Source: Yoonia maricola
GTDB taxonomy: Bacteria > Pseudomonadota > Alphaproteobacteria > Rhodobacterales > Rhodobacteraceae
Length of the DNA: 64,000 bases
Direction of reading: 5' to 3'
NCBI RefSeq assembly: GCF_002797915.1
Contig: NZ_PGTY01000002.1
Location: 465,001-529,000 of the forward strand
Below, piece after piece: positions 37,349-45,157 of the stretch. The first letter of the stretch is position 1; the number at the start of each line of letters is the position of its first letter. Under the pieces are notes generated by a model. It was given only the letters and a program-made list of their open reading frames with translations, ran no database searches and was not told the origin of the DNA. The position numbers and the translations under genes are program-made.

Positions 37349-38323
37349 ATGACAATTCAAAAAGTTCTAGCCGGGCTGACGCTTGCTGCGTCTGTTAGCA
37401 TCGGTTCCGCTGCGACGGCTCAAGACCAACAATTCTTCACCATCGGCACGGGCGGCGTCACGGGTGTTTACTACCCAACTGGTGGCGCGATCTGCCGTCT
37501 TGTAAACGCAGGTCGTGCGGATCACGGGCTCCGGTGTTCGGTTGAATCGACCGGCGGCTCGGTGTTCAACACGCGCACGATCCGTCAGGGCGAGCTTGAT
37601 TTTGGCGTGGTGCAATCCGACGTTCAGGCCGCTGCAATCGCTGGGACAGGCGCGTTCGAAGATGACGGCGCATATCCGGAACTGCGCGCATTGTTTTCGA
37701 TCCACCCTGAACCAATGCACCTCATGGCCAATGCCGATGCTGGCATTGCATCTGTTGCCGATCTGGCGGGCAAGCGCGTGAACATTGCAAACCCTGGCTC
37801 TGGTACGCGGGTGCTGGCCGAGGCGTTGTTGTCCTATCACGATATCGCGGTTGAGGATTTGTCCTTCGCGGCTGAGCTGAGCTCTGCCGAGCAGGCCTCT
37901 GCGCTGTGTGATGGCAATATTGATGCCACGATCTGGGCGGCAGGTCTTCCAAACGGTTCCACGCAAGAGGCAACATCGACCTGCGATGTTGTGCTGATCC
38001 CAATCGAAGGTGCCCCGCTGGATGCCCTTCTGGGGGATAACCCGGCCTATGCGGGTGCTACTATCCCCGGTGGTCTGTACCCGGGCAACCCTGACGATAT
38101 CTCGTCCTGGGGGCCACGGGCGACGTTCGTGACCGCGGCAGATACGTCTGACGACATGGTCTATACGGTTGTATCTGCGGTGTTTGAAAACTTCGATAAC
38201 TTCAAACGCCTGCACCCGGCCTTTGCCAATTTGGTAGAGGAAGAGATGATTTCATCCGGGATCACCGCCGATCTGCACCCAGGCGCAGTGCGCTACTACC
38301 GGGAACGCGGCTGGGTCGAATGA
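37349..38323 (+). CDS. TAXI-family TRAP transporter solute-binding protein
   Basis: 324 aa from ATG 37349, with GGAGGT directly upstream; the longer frame from 37256 lacks a signal. A Sec signal peptide ends near residue 24 (ATAQ). The mature N-terminus FFTIGTGGVTGVYYPTGGAICR is the hallmark of TAXI proteins, followed by GGSVFNTRTIRQGELDFGVVQSD and RVNIANPGSGTR. It captures the solute in the periplasm for the fused permease downstream. Known TAXI ligands include glutamate-like acids; the neighbouring genes point to an N-methylated compound. Confidence 0.95.
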   Translation: MTIQKVLAGLTLAASVSIGSAATAQDQQFFTIGTGGVTGVYYPTGGAICRLVNAGRADHGLRCSVESTGGSVFNTRTIRQGELDFGVVQSDVQAAAIAGTGAFEDDGAYPELRALFSIHPEPMHLMANADAGIASVADLAGKRVNIANPGSGTRVLAEALLSYHDIAVEDLSFAAELSSAEQASALCDGNIDATIWAAGLPNGSTQEATSTCDVVLIPIEGAPLDALLGDNPAYAGATIPGGLYPGNPDDISSWGPRATFVTAADTSDDMVYTVVSAVFENFDNFKRLHPAFANLVEEEMISSGITADLHPGAVRYYRERGWVE

Positions 38324-38340
38324 TCCGCTGATTTGACGCC

Positions 38341-38382
38341 GGGCCATCCGAACAGGGTTGGGGTGGCCCATTTCACTTTTTC
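38341..38382 (+). terminator. Partial terminator/attenuator between binding protein and permease
   Basis: gggccatcc (38341-38349) pairs with gggtggccc (38361-38369), nine pairs with one G-U, followed by atttcactttttc. A leaky terminator here would give more binding protein than permease, a common arrangement in transporter operons. Confidence 0.6.
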
Positions 38383-38402
38383 TACAGGGCAAGGGCGGCA
38401 CC

Positions 38403-41000
38403 ATGAGCGACACAAAAGCGCAAAACGACACGGCAGCAGTCGACGACTTTATCGCCGAAGCTGACACGGGCGCACGCAACCCCAATGGCGCTTTCCCGCG
38501 CGGGGTTTTGTGGTTCGTGCCCCTCGCATGGTCTTTGTTCCAGCTTTGGATCGCATCGCCCATACCCTATGAGATCGGCTTTGGCGTCGTGAACAACGCG
38601 CAGGCCCGATCCATCCACCTCGCCTTTGCGGTGTTCCTTGCCTTCACCGCATTCCCGACCCTCAAGACCAGCCCCAGGACGTATATCCCGATCCAGGATT
38701 GGGTCGTCGCCTTGGTCGGCGCGTTCTGTGCAGGTTATTTGTTTTTGTTCTGGGACGGCCTCGCCGACCGGTCCGGCGCGCCATCATCGCTCGATATCAT
38801 CGCCGCCGTCGTCGGGATTGCCTTGCTGATGGAGGCCGCACGCCGATCGCTGGGCTTCCCGTTAATGGCCGTTGCGGCCGTTTTCCTCGGCTATGTTTTC
38901 TTTGGTTCCTACGCGTGGCTGCCCGACGTGATTCAATGGCGCGGGGCCTCGGTCGAACGCGCGATGAGCCATATGTGGCTGACGACCGAAGGTGTCTTTG
39001 GTGTGGCGCTTGGCGTATCGTCTGGCTTCGTGTTTCTGTTCGTTCTGTTCGGTGCGTTGCTGAACCAAGCGGGCGCGGGCAACTACTTTCTGAGTTTGGC
39101 CTTTGCCACCCTTGGCCACCTGCGCGGCGGTCCGGCCAAGGCGGCGGTCATCGCCTCTGCAGCGACGGGCCTGATTTCCGGGTCGTCTATTGCGAATGTG
39201 GTCACAACTGGCACCTTTACCATCCCGCTGATGAAAAAGGTCGGGTTCTCCCCCGCCAAAGCCGGCGCGATTGAGGTTTCTTCATCGATTAACGGCGTGC
39301 TGACGCCCCCAGTTATGGGCGCCGTCGCGTTTTTGATGACCGAATATGTGGGCGTGTCTTATGTGGAGGTCGTCAAGACCGCCATTGTCCCGGCCGCGAT
39401 TTCCTATGTCGCCTTGGTTTATATCGTCCACCTTGAGGCACTCAAGATGGGCATGACCGGCACCAGCCGGATGAACCCGATCATCTTCCTTTTGCGGGCC
39501 GTTCTTGCGATTTGCATCGGTATCATTGCCGCAGGAGGCACGTTGTATGTAGCAGGACTGTTGGTCGGTATGGCCGAAACAGTCCTCGGGGGGGCCTCAA
39601 CCCTTGTGCTGAGTGGTATGTTCCTTGTGGCCTACGTCTTTGCGGTGCGCTTTGCAGCCCATGGGCCCGATCTGGAACTGTCGGTAGATTCCATGCAGGC
39701 GCTGCCACCCACGCGCGAGATTTTCAAATCCGGCATTCACTACCTTCTGCCTATCTTCTTGCTCATGTATTTGCTTATGGTTGAACGCAAGTCGCCAGGA
39801 TTTTCGGCTTTTTATTCGGCAACCTTCATGCTGCTAATCCTGTTGACGCAAGACGCATTGAAGGCCCATTTCCGGGGCGAGGGGCAATTTGCGCCGCTTC
39901 TCAAAGAGGGGCTGTCACAAGTCGGCGAAGGGCTGATCATTGGCGCGCGTAACATGATTGGTCTGGCCTGCGCCATGGCCGTGGCGGGCATCATCGTAGG
40001 GTCGGTCACGCTGACGGGGGTTGGTCAGGTGATGGCCGAATTCGTTGAATTTCTGTCAGGCGGCAACCTGATGCTCATGCTGGTCTTTGTGGCACTGATT
40101 TCCATCATCCTTGGGATGGGGCTGCCCACGACCGCAAATTACATCGTGGTGTCATCGCTGATGGCCGGTGTGGTCGTAGAGCTTGGCGCACAAAGCGGGC
40201 TGATTGTGCCACTGATCGCTGTGCACATGTTTGTTTTCTACTTCGGGATCATGGCGGACGTGACGCCACCTGTGGGTCTGGCCAGTTTTGCCGCCGCGGC
40301 GATTTCTGGCGGCGATCCATTGCGCACGGGTTTTCAGGCGTTTTTCTATTCGATCCGGACGGCGCTCTTGCCGTTCCTGTTCATCTTCAACACTGATCTT
40401 TTGTTGATTGATGTGGGGCCGGTGCAGGCCATCGCGGTGTTTATCGTGGCTCTTGTGGCGATGCTCGTGTTCGCGGCGGGCACGATGGGTTGGTTTGTCA
40501 CGCGCTCGCGGCTGTGGGAATCTGCCGTGCTGGTTCTGGTCGCGCTGACGCTCTTCCGACCCGGGTTCTGGCTGGATCAAGTTCAAGCACCGTATGAGAA
40601 TGTCCCGGCGAGCGAAATCTTTGCTCTCGCCGAAGCCGCGCCGCCGGATGGTGAACTGCGTGTGGGCCTTGAAGGAATGACGCTGGATGGTGATTTTGTG
40701 TCGTCTACCTACCTGTTGCCACTGGGTGATCCGGGGGCCGATGGGACCGCACGGCTGGAACAGGCCGCTGGTCTGACCCTTGTGGAACGCGACGGGCAGG
40801 TTGTTGTCGATCTGATCAGCTTTGGCGGCAAAGCCGAAGACATGGGGATCGATTTCGATTGGACGGTGACACGTCTGGAAGTCGAAGCAGACCGACTGCC
40901 CAAGGAACTGTTCTACATCCCGGCTTTGCTACTTTTGGCGCTCGTCGCCTTGGTGCAGCGCCGCCGCGTGTCCCCCGACCCACAGGAGGAGCTGGCATGA
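38403..41000 (+). CDS. TAXI-type TRAP transporter fused permease (DctQM fusion)
   Basis: 865 aa from ATG 38403 (upstream GGGCGG); the frame opens at 38358. About 18 or more hydrophobic segments. A small Q-type part precedes the large M domain, which shows AAVIASAATGLISGSSIANVV and GAIEVSSSINGVLTPPVMGAVAF, then MGLPTTANYIVVSSL and DVTPPVGLASFAAAAI. The last about 180 residues are a soluble tail (DUF3394-like) with a final membrane segment. Sodium-coupled uptake through the inner membrane is expected. Its stop overlaps the UspA start (ATGA). Confidence 0.94.
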   Translation: MSDTKAQNDTAAVDDFIAEADTGARNPNGAFPRGVLWFVPLAWSLFQLWIASPIPYEIGFGVVNNAQARSIHLAFAVFLAFTAFPTLKTSPRTYIPIQDWVVALVGAFCAGYLFLFWDGLADRSGAPSSLDIIAAVVGIALLMEAARRSLGFPLMAVAAVFLGYVFFGSYAWLPDVIQWRGASVERAMSHMWLTTEGVFGVALGVSSGFVFLFVLFGALLNQAGAGNYFLSLAFATLGHLRGGPAKAAVIASAATGLISGSSIANVVTTGTFTIPLMKKVGFSPAKAGAIEVSSSINGVLTPPVMGAVAFLMTEYVGVSYVEVVKTAIVPAAISYVALVYIVHLEALKMGMTGTSRMNPIIFLLRAVLAICIGIIAAGGTLYVAGLLVGMAETVLGGASTLVLSGMFLVAYVFAVRFAAHGPDLELSVDSMQALPPTREIFKSGIHYLLPIFLLMYLLMVERKSPGFSAFYSATFMLLILLTQDALKAHFRGEGQFAPLLKEGLSQVGEGLIIGARNMIGLACAMAVAGIIVGSVTLTGVGQVMAEFVEFLSGGNLMLMLVFVALISIILGMGLPTTANYIVVSSLMAGVVVELGAQSGLIVPLIAVHMFVFYFGIMADVTPPVGLASFAAAAISGGDPLRTGFQAFFYSIRTALLPFLFIFNTDLLLIDVGPVQAIAVFIVALVAMLVFAAGTMGWFVTRSRLWESAVLVLVALTLFRPGFWLDQVQAPYENVPASEIFALAEAAPPDGELRVGLEGMTLDGDFVSSTYLLPLGDPGADGTARLEQAAGLTLVERDGQVVVDLISFGGKAEDMGIDFDWTVTRLEVEADRLPKELFYIPALLLLALVALVQRRRVSPDPQEELA

Positions 41001-41431
41001 CCGGTACTGTCCTCGCCGCTATCGATCTGGCGCATCCAGAGAACCATCACAAGATATTGCACGAGGCCCAAGTCATGGCGGCCCAGCGTGGAGCCTCAAT
41101 GAGTGTTGTCACCGTCATCCCGGACTTTGGTATGAGCATCGTCGGAACCTATTTCGAAGAAGGTGCGGAACAACGGGCGCTGAAAGACGCCGCCAAAACC
41201 CTTCATGAAGCTGTAACCAAAGTGCTGGGGGCGGATGCCGACAAGCAGATTAAACATGTTGTCTGCCATGGTGTCGCGTATGAGCAAATTCTGGCGACGG
41301 CCAAAAAGTTTGATGCGGTTCTAATCGTCATGGCGGCGCACCGTCCTGAATTCCGCGATTACCTTCTAGGGCCCAACGCAGCCCGCGTAGTGCGGCATTC
41401 GACGTGCTCGGTTCTTGTGCTGCGGGACTAA
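40997..41431 (+). CDS. Universal stress protein (UspA family) linked to the TRAP transporter
   Basis: 144 aa; ATG 40997 overlaps the permease stop by 4 nt and has AGGAGG upstream, so the long frame from 40859 is rejected. The nucleotide-binding pattern is LLGPNAARVVRHSTCSVLVL near the C-terminus. UspA proteins coupled to TRAP permeases are known (TeaD binds ATP and adjusts ectoine uptake in Halomonas). A similar regulatory role is inferred here. Confidence 0.9.
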   Translation: MTGTVLAAIDLAHPENHHKILHEAQVMAAQRGASMSVVTVIPDFGMSIVGTYFEEGAEQRALKDAAKTLHEAVTKVLGADADKQIKHVVCHGVAYEQILATAKKFDAVLIVMAAHRPEFRDYLLGPNAARVVRHSTCSVLVLRD

Positions 41432-41482
41432 ACCTGTGGCTGGGACGTCTGGCGTAGCGCGTTCAGCAGCCTCGTTCTTGGC

Positions 41483-42445
41483 ATGAAAGTGCAGGACATT
41501 CATTTCGTCTTTGTGATCGAAACCGGCTTTACGATGCAGGCGTTTTCCTCGGCGGTCGAAGTGGTCCGTGTTGCGCGCAAGTTAGGCGCATCGAAAGCGC
41601 TATCCTATAGTGTTGCGTCCTTGAACGATTGTGCGACTGCCGCTTCAAACGGGATCGAGGTTCTGCCCAACTGCGCAATAAACGAGCTTCCAAAGCAGGC
41701 CATTCTCGTGATCGTGTCCGGTGCTGGCGCAGATCGGAACCCAAATCCCGGGTTGATCAAAAGCTTACGCCGTTGGGCGCGTGCAGGTCACGCAATCTGG
41801 GCGCTTTCCTCTGGGGTCGTCCGGCTGGCACAGGCCGGATTATTGGATGACTGCAAGGTTTCGGCCCATTGGGAAGACGTCCCGTATCTTAAAGAATACC
41901 ATCCTCGTGTTGAACTCTCGAACTCACTTTTCCATCTTGCTGGCAAGCATCCCACAAGTTCCGGGGGCGGCGCTGCCGCAGACTTGATGCTCGACTTCAT
42001 TGGTCAACATACGCATGATGACTTGATCGCAGACGTCGCCGCGCGGTTGATGATCGATGGTGTTAGGGACGGACGTGTCAGACAGCCTGTTCCGGCCGCG
42101 CTGCGCTATACGACTCCGAACAGAACCGTATTTGCAGCCCTCCGCATGATGGAGGAGAACCTGTATGAAGTTGTGCCTATTCGCGATATTGCCCGCCATG
42201 TCGGGGCATCACAGCGGCAGTTGGAACGGCTGTTCAAAGCAGAGTTCGGAAAGACGCCAAAAGTCGTTTACCTTGATATGCGTTTGGACGAAGCACGACA
42301 GGAGGTTCTGGCAGGCCATCGCGCCGTTGTTGATATCGCGACGGATTACGGTTTTGCAGTAGCGACGTTTTCCAAGGCCTATCGCCGAATATTCGGCGCC
42401 ACTCCAACCGAAGATCGCAACAAGCGTTCTCATTCAATGTCGTGA
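41483..42445 (+). CDS. GlxA-type AraC-family regulator with DJ-1/PfpI domain
   Basis: 320 aa. Residues 1-190 form a DJ-1/PfpI-like domain (VFVIETGFTMQAFSSAVEVVRVA, VIVSGAGADRNPNPGLIKSLRRW). The C-terminal AraC domain has two HTHs (IARHVGASQRQLERLFKAEFG; VVDIATDYGFAVATFSKAYRRIFG). Relatives such as GbdR and CdhR control glycine betaine and carnitine catabolism, which fits the FAD/GcvT gene 107 nt downstream. The inducer is not known. Confidence 0.92.
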   Translation: MKVQDIHFVFVIETGFTMQAFSSAVEVVRVARKLGASKALSYSVASLNDCATAASNGIEVLPNCAINELPKQAILVIVSGAGADRNPNPGLIKSLRRWARAGHAIWALSSGVVRLAQAGLLDDCKVSAHWEDVPYLKEYHPRVELSNSLFHLAGKHPTSSGGGAAADLMLDFIGQHTHDDLIADVAARLMIDGVRDGRVRQPVPAALRYTTPNRTVFAALRMMEENLYEVVPIRDIARHVGASQRQLERLFKAEFGKTPKVVYLDMRLDEARQEVLAGHRAVVDIATDYGFAVATFSKAYRRIFGATPTEDRNKRSHSMS

Positions 42446-42511
42446 TCCGATGTTGTTGATGTCGATTTAGGCCCGTCGATCATCTTGCGGCAGCGGTAGC
42501 TTGGTTTTTAC

Positions 42512-42532
42512 CACCGTGGCGTCCACGCGGTG
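42512..42532 (+). promoter_or_regulatory. Leader hairpin before the second FAD/GcvT gene
   Basis: cacc-gtgg-cgt-ccac-gc-ggtg folds into a compact stem 20 nt before the start codon, near the AAGGG ribosome site. It may affect translation. No U-tract follows. Confidence 0.3.
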
Positions 42533-42552
42533 TAACACGTAAGGGATGCGAT

Positions 42553-44976
42553 ATGGCCACCTACGCGCGGATTATTATTATCGGCGGCGGGATTGTCGGT
42601 ACATCAACGCTCTATCATCTGGCCAAGGCCGGTGAGGCCGACGCTATGCTTCTTGAACGCCGGGATCTGACGGCCGGGGCCACATGGCACGCCGCCGGAA
42701 ACGTGCATACACAATCCGCTTATGCCAATCTGTCTGCATTACAGGCCTATTCCCTGCGGCTTTATGATGGTCTCGCCAAAGAGGTCGGTCAGGACGTCGG
42801 CAGTCACGTGGTCGGTGGCTTCTTTCTCGCGCAAACCAAAGAACGGATGGAAGAGTTCAAACATCTGGCGGGCAAGTTTCGTGGGCTTGGGTTAGACTAT
42901 GAATTGGTCACACCGTCAGAGATCAAAACAAAATATCCGCTGTTGCACGTCGACGATCTTGTCGGCGGGGCGTGGGATCCGGACGAAGGCTACGTCGATC
43001 CCTATTCAGTGACGATGGGCCTTGCAGCAGGCGCGCGCAAATACGGCGGAACGATCCGGCGTAACTCCCAAGTCGACAGCATCAAACGCCTTCCATCAGG
43101 GCACTGGCGCCTCACCGCCGGGGAGGAGGTTTTTGAATGCGAGATCATCGTCAACTGCGCGGGGTTTTGGGCGGCGGAAGTGGCGGAAATGGTCGGCACG
43201 CGCCTGCCGATCACGAATATGGAGCACCAATACTTGGTGACTGAGGCGATGCCCGAGGTCAAAGCACTTGGGTATGAGTTGCCGATGATCCGTGATTGCG
43301 ACAGCCAGTACTATTTGCGGCAAGAAGGGCAAGGTCTGCTGCTTGGCCCCTGGGAACAAGACTGTCGGATGGCCTGGCAAGAGACCAAGGGCCGCGCGCC
43401 GTGGTCCTTTGGACAAGAATTGTTCGAAGACGACTGGGATCGCCTGGCGGACGGTCTGGCCGCGATTTACAAGCGTATCCCAGCACTGGAACACGCGGGA
43501 ATCAAACGGGGCGTGAATGGCGCCATAAGCTTTGCCCCAGACGGTCGCCCAATGATCGGACCCATGCCGGGAGTTCCCGGTTTTTTCGTGGCCTGCGGCT
43601 TTCTTGGCGGAATTGCGCAGGGCGGCGGGATCGGTCTGGCGATGAGCGAATGGATATTGGAGGGCGAGAGCGCGCTTGATTTGCATTTCATCGACGTCGC
43701 CCGTTTTGGCGATTGGGCCACCAAGGAATTCGCCCGCGAACGGACCCATGAAATCCTGCCTCTGCGGTACGAACTAATCTACCCCGCCCTCGAACGCACG
43801 ACTGGGCGGCCTTTGAAAACGACGCCAATCTACGCTGATCTCATTGCTCAAGGGGCCGTCATGGGGCAAGCCTATGGTTGGGAACGCCCACTTTGGTTCG
43901 CACCCGAAGGCGTAGAGCCAAAGGACGCACCTTGCTTTCAACGCCCAAACTGGTGGGAGCATGTTGGAAACGAAGCTAAGTTGATGACGGCAGGCTGTGG
44001 CCTGTCCGAAATGTCATCTTACGGCAAGTTTCGGGTGTCTGGCCACGATGCGCAGGCGTTCCTGAACTATGTGGGAAGCGCCAAATGCCCACCCCATGCA
44101 GGGAAAGTCGCTCTTTCGCTTTTGTTGAACGCGCGTGGCGGCATCGTCGGTGATATCACGATCGAAAACAGCGGTGACGGAAGTTTCTATTGCGTCGGTG
44201 CGACCCTTGGTGTGGCGCTGTATCAACGCTGGATGGAGGGCCATGCGGGCGGTTTCGATGTGCAGATTGACAATATCACTGACCACTACGCGGCTCTCGG
44301 CATCGCGGGGCCCAAGTCGCGTGCATTTCTAAACGCGCTCTCCGACGGCGCCTTTGACGACTTCCCATTTATGACGTCCAAAGATGTTGAGATTGGCCGC
44401 ATCCGCTGTAAGGCGATACGCATCTCGTTCTCAGGCGAACTGGGATGGGAATTGCACTGTCCGATGGTAATTCAAAAGGTGCTCTTTGACGCAATCATGG
44501 CGGCAGGTGCGGATCATGGGCTGGTCTTGATGGGAGCGCGCGCGATGGGCATGCTCCGTCTGGAAAAAGGATACCGTAGTTGGGGTTCCGAACTCACCAC
44601 TGAGGTCACACCGCATGCAGCTGGAATGGGACGATTTTGTTCCACGACGAAGGACTACATCGGCCGTGCAGCTGTTGATGCGCAGCGTAAAGAACCCCCA
44701 TCCAAACGGTTTGTGACGTTAGAAGTCGATCCTGCTGCGCCACCTTGCTGGGGCACAGAACCAGTATCAAGAGATGGTCAGATGATTGGTTATGTCACAT
44801 CGGGCGGTATGGGATGGCGCATAGGCAAGATGCTGGCTGTCGCTTGGATTGACGGGACAGGCATCGCACCGGGAGACGCGCTTGAAGTGCAGGTTTTACG
44901 GATACTTTACCAGGCAACAGTTGCCGCGGACCCGGTCTATGATCCTAAAAACGAGAGACTCTTCGCGAAAGACTAG
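42553..44976 (+). CDS. Second FAD-dependent oxidoreductase/GcvT fusion (dimethylglycine/sarcosine dehydrogenase-like)
   Basis: 807 aa with the same plan as the enzyme at 33838. The FAD motif is IIIIGGGIVGTSTLYHLAKAG and the flavinylation motif ATWHAAGNVHTQS. The GcvT half contains GQAYGWERPLWF, YGKFRVSGHDAQAFLNYV and IRISFSGELGWELHC. The sequence differs clearly from the first copy, so the two probably act on different N-methyl substrates or on successive demethylations. ATG 42553 follows AAGGGATGCGAT. It is downstream of the GlxA-type regulator and is followed by a terminator-like hairpin. Confidence 0.92.
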   Translation: MATYARIIIIGGGIVGTSTLYHLAKAGEADAMLLERRDLTAGATWHAAGNVHTQSAYANLSALQAYSLRLYDGLAKEVGQDVGSHVVGGFFLAQTKERMEEFKHLAGKFRGLGLDYELVTPSEIKTKYPLLHVDDLVGGAWDPDEGYVDPYSVTMGLAAGARKYGGTIRRNSQVDSIKRLPSGHWRLTAGEEVFECEIIVNCAGFWAAEVAEMVGTRLPITNMEHQYLVTEAMPEVKALGYELPMIRDCDSQYYLRQEGQGLLLGPWEQDCRMAWQETKGRAPWSFGQELFEDDWDRLADGLAAIYKRIPALEHAGIKRGVNGAISFAPDGRPMIGPMPGVPGFFVACGFLGGIAQGGGIGLAMSEWILEGESALDLHFIDVARFGDWATKEFARERTHEILPLRYELIYPALERTTGRPLKTTPIYADLIAQGAVMGQAYGWERPLWFAPEGVEPKDAPCFQRPNWWEHVGNEAKLMTAGCGLSEMSSYGKFRVSGHDAQAFLNYVGSAKCPPHAGKVALSLLLNARGGIVGDITIENSGDGSFYCVGATLGVALYQRWMEGHAGGFDVQIDNITDHYAALGIAGPKSRAFLNALSDGAFDDFPFMTSKDVEIGRIRCKAIRISFSGELGWELHCPMVIQKVLFDAIMAAGADHGLVLMGARAMGMLRLEKGYRSWGSELTTEVTPHAAGMGRFCSTTKDYIGRAAVDAQRKEPPSKRFVTLEVDPAAPPCWGTEPVSRDGQMIGYVTSGGMGWRIGKMLAVAWIDGTGIAPGDALEVQVLRILYQATVAADPVYDPKNERLFAKD

Positions 44977-45035
44977 GCGCGTTTAACAGAGTATGGCTAA
45001 CCGGGGACACCCTTTGTGTGACCACTCTACAGATT

Positions 45036-45092
45036 GGTTTGAGGGCCTGGTACCTTGAAGGCCAACAGAACAAAACCTGACCAGTTTTTTTG
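45036..45092 (+). terminator. Possible terminator after the second FAD/GcvT gene
   Basis: ggttt (45036-45040) can pair with aaacc (45073-45077), and ggcct with aggcc inside it; a seven-to-eight-base T run begins at 45085. The 7-nt gap between stem and T run makes the call uncertain. Confidence 0.35.
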
Positions 45093-45157
45093 CCCAAGAT
45101 TCATCGATTATTTATTTAAGCTTGTCATCAATTGGTGTGATTGCAAAAGGAGCGCTG

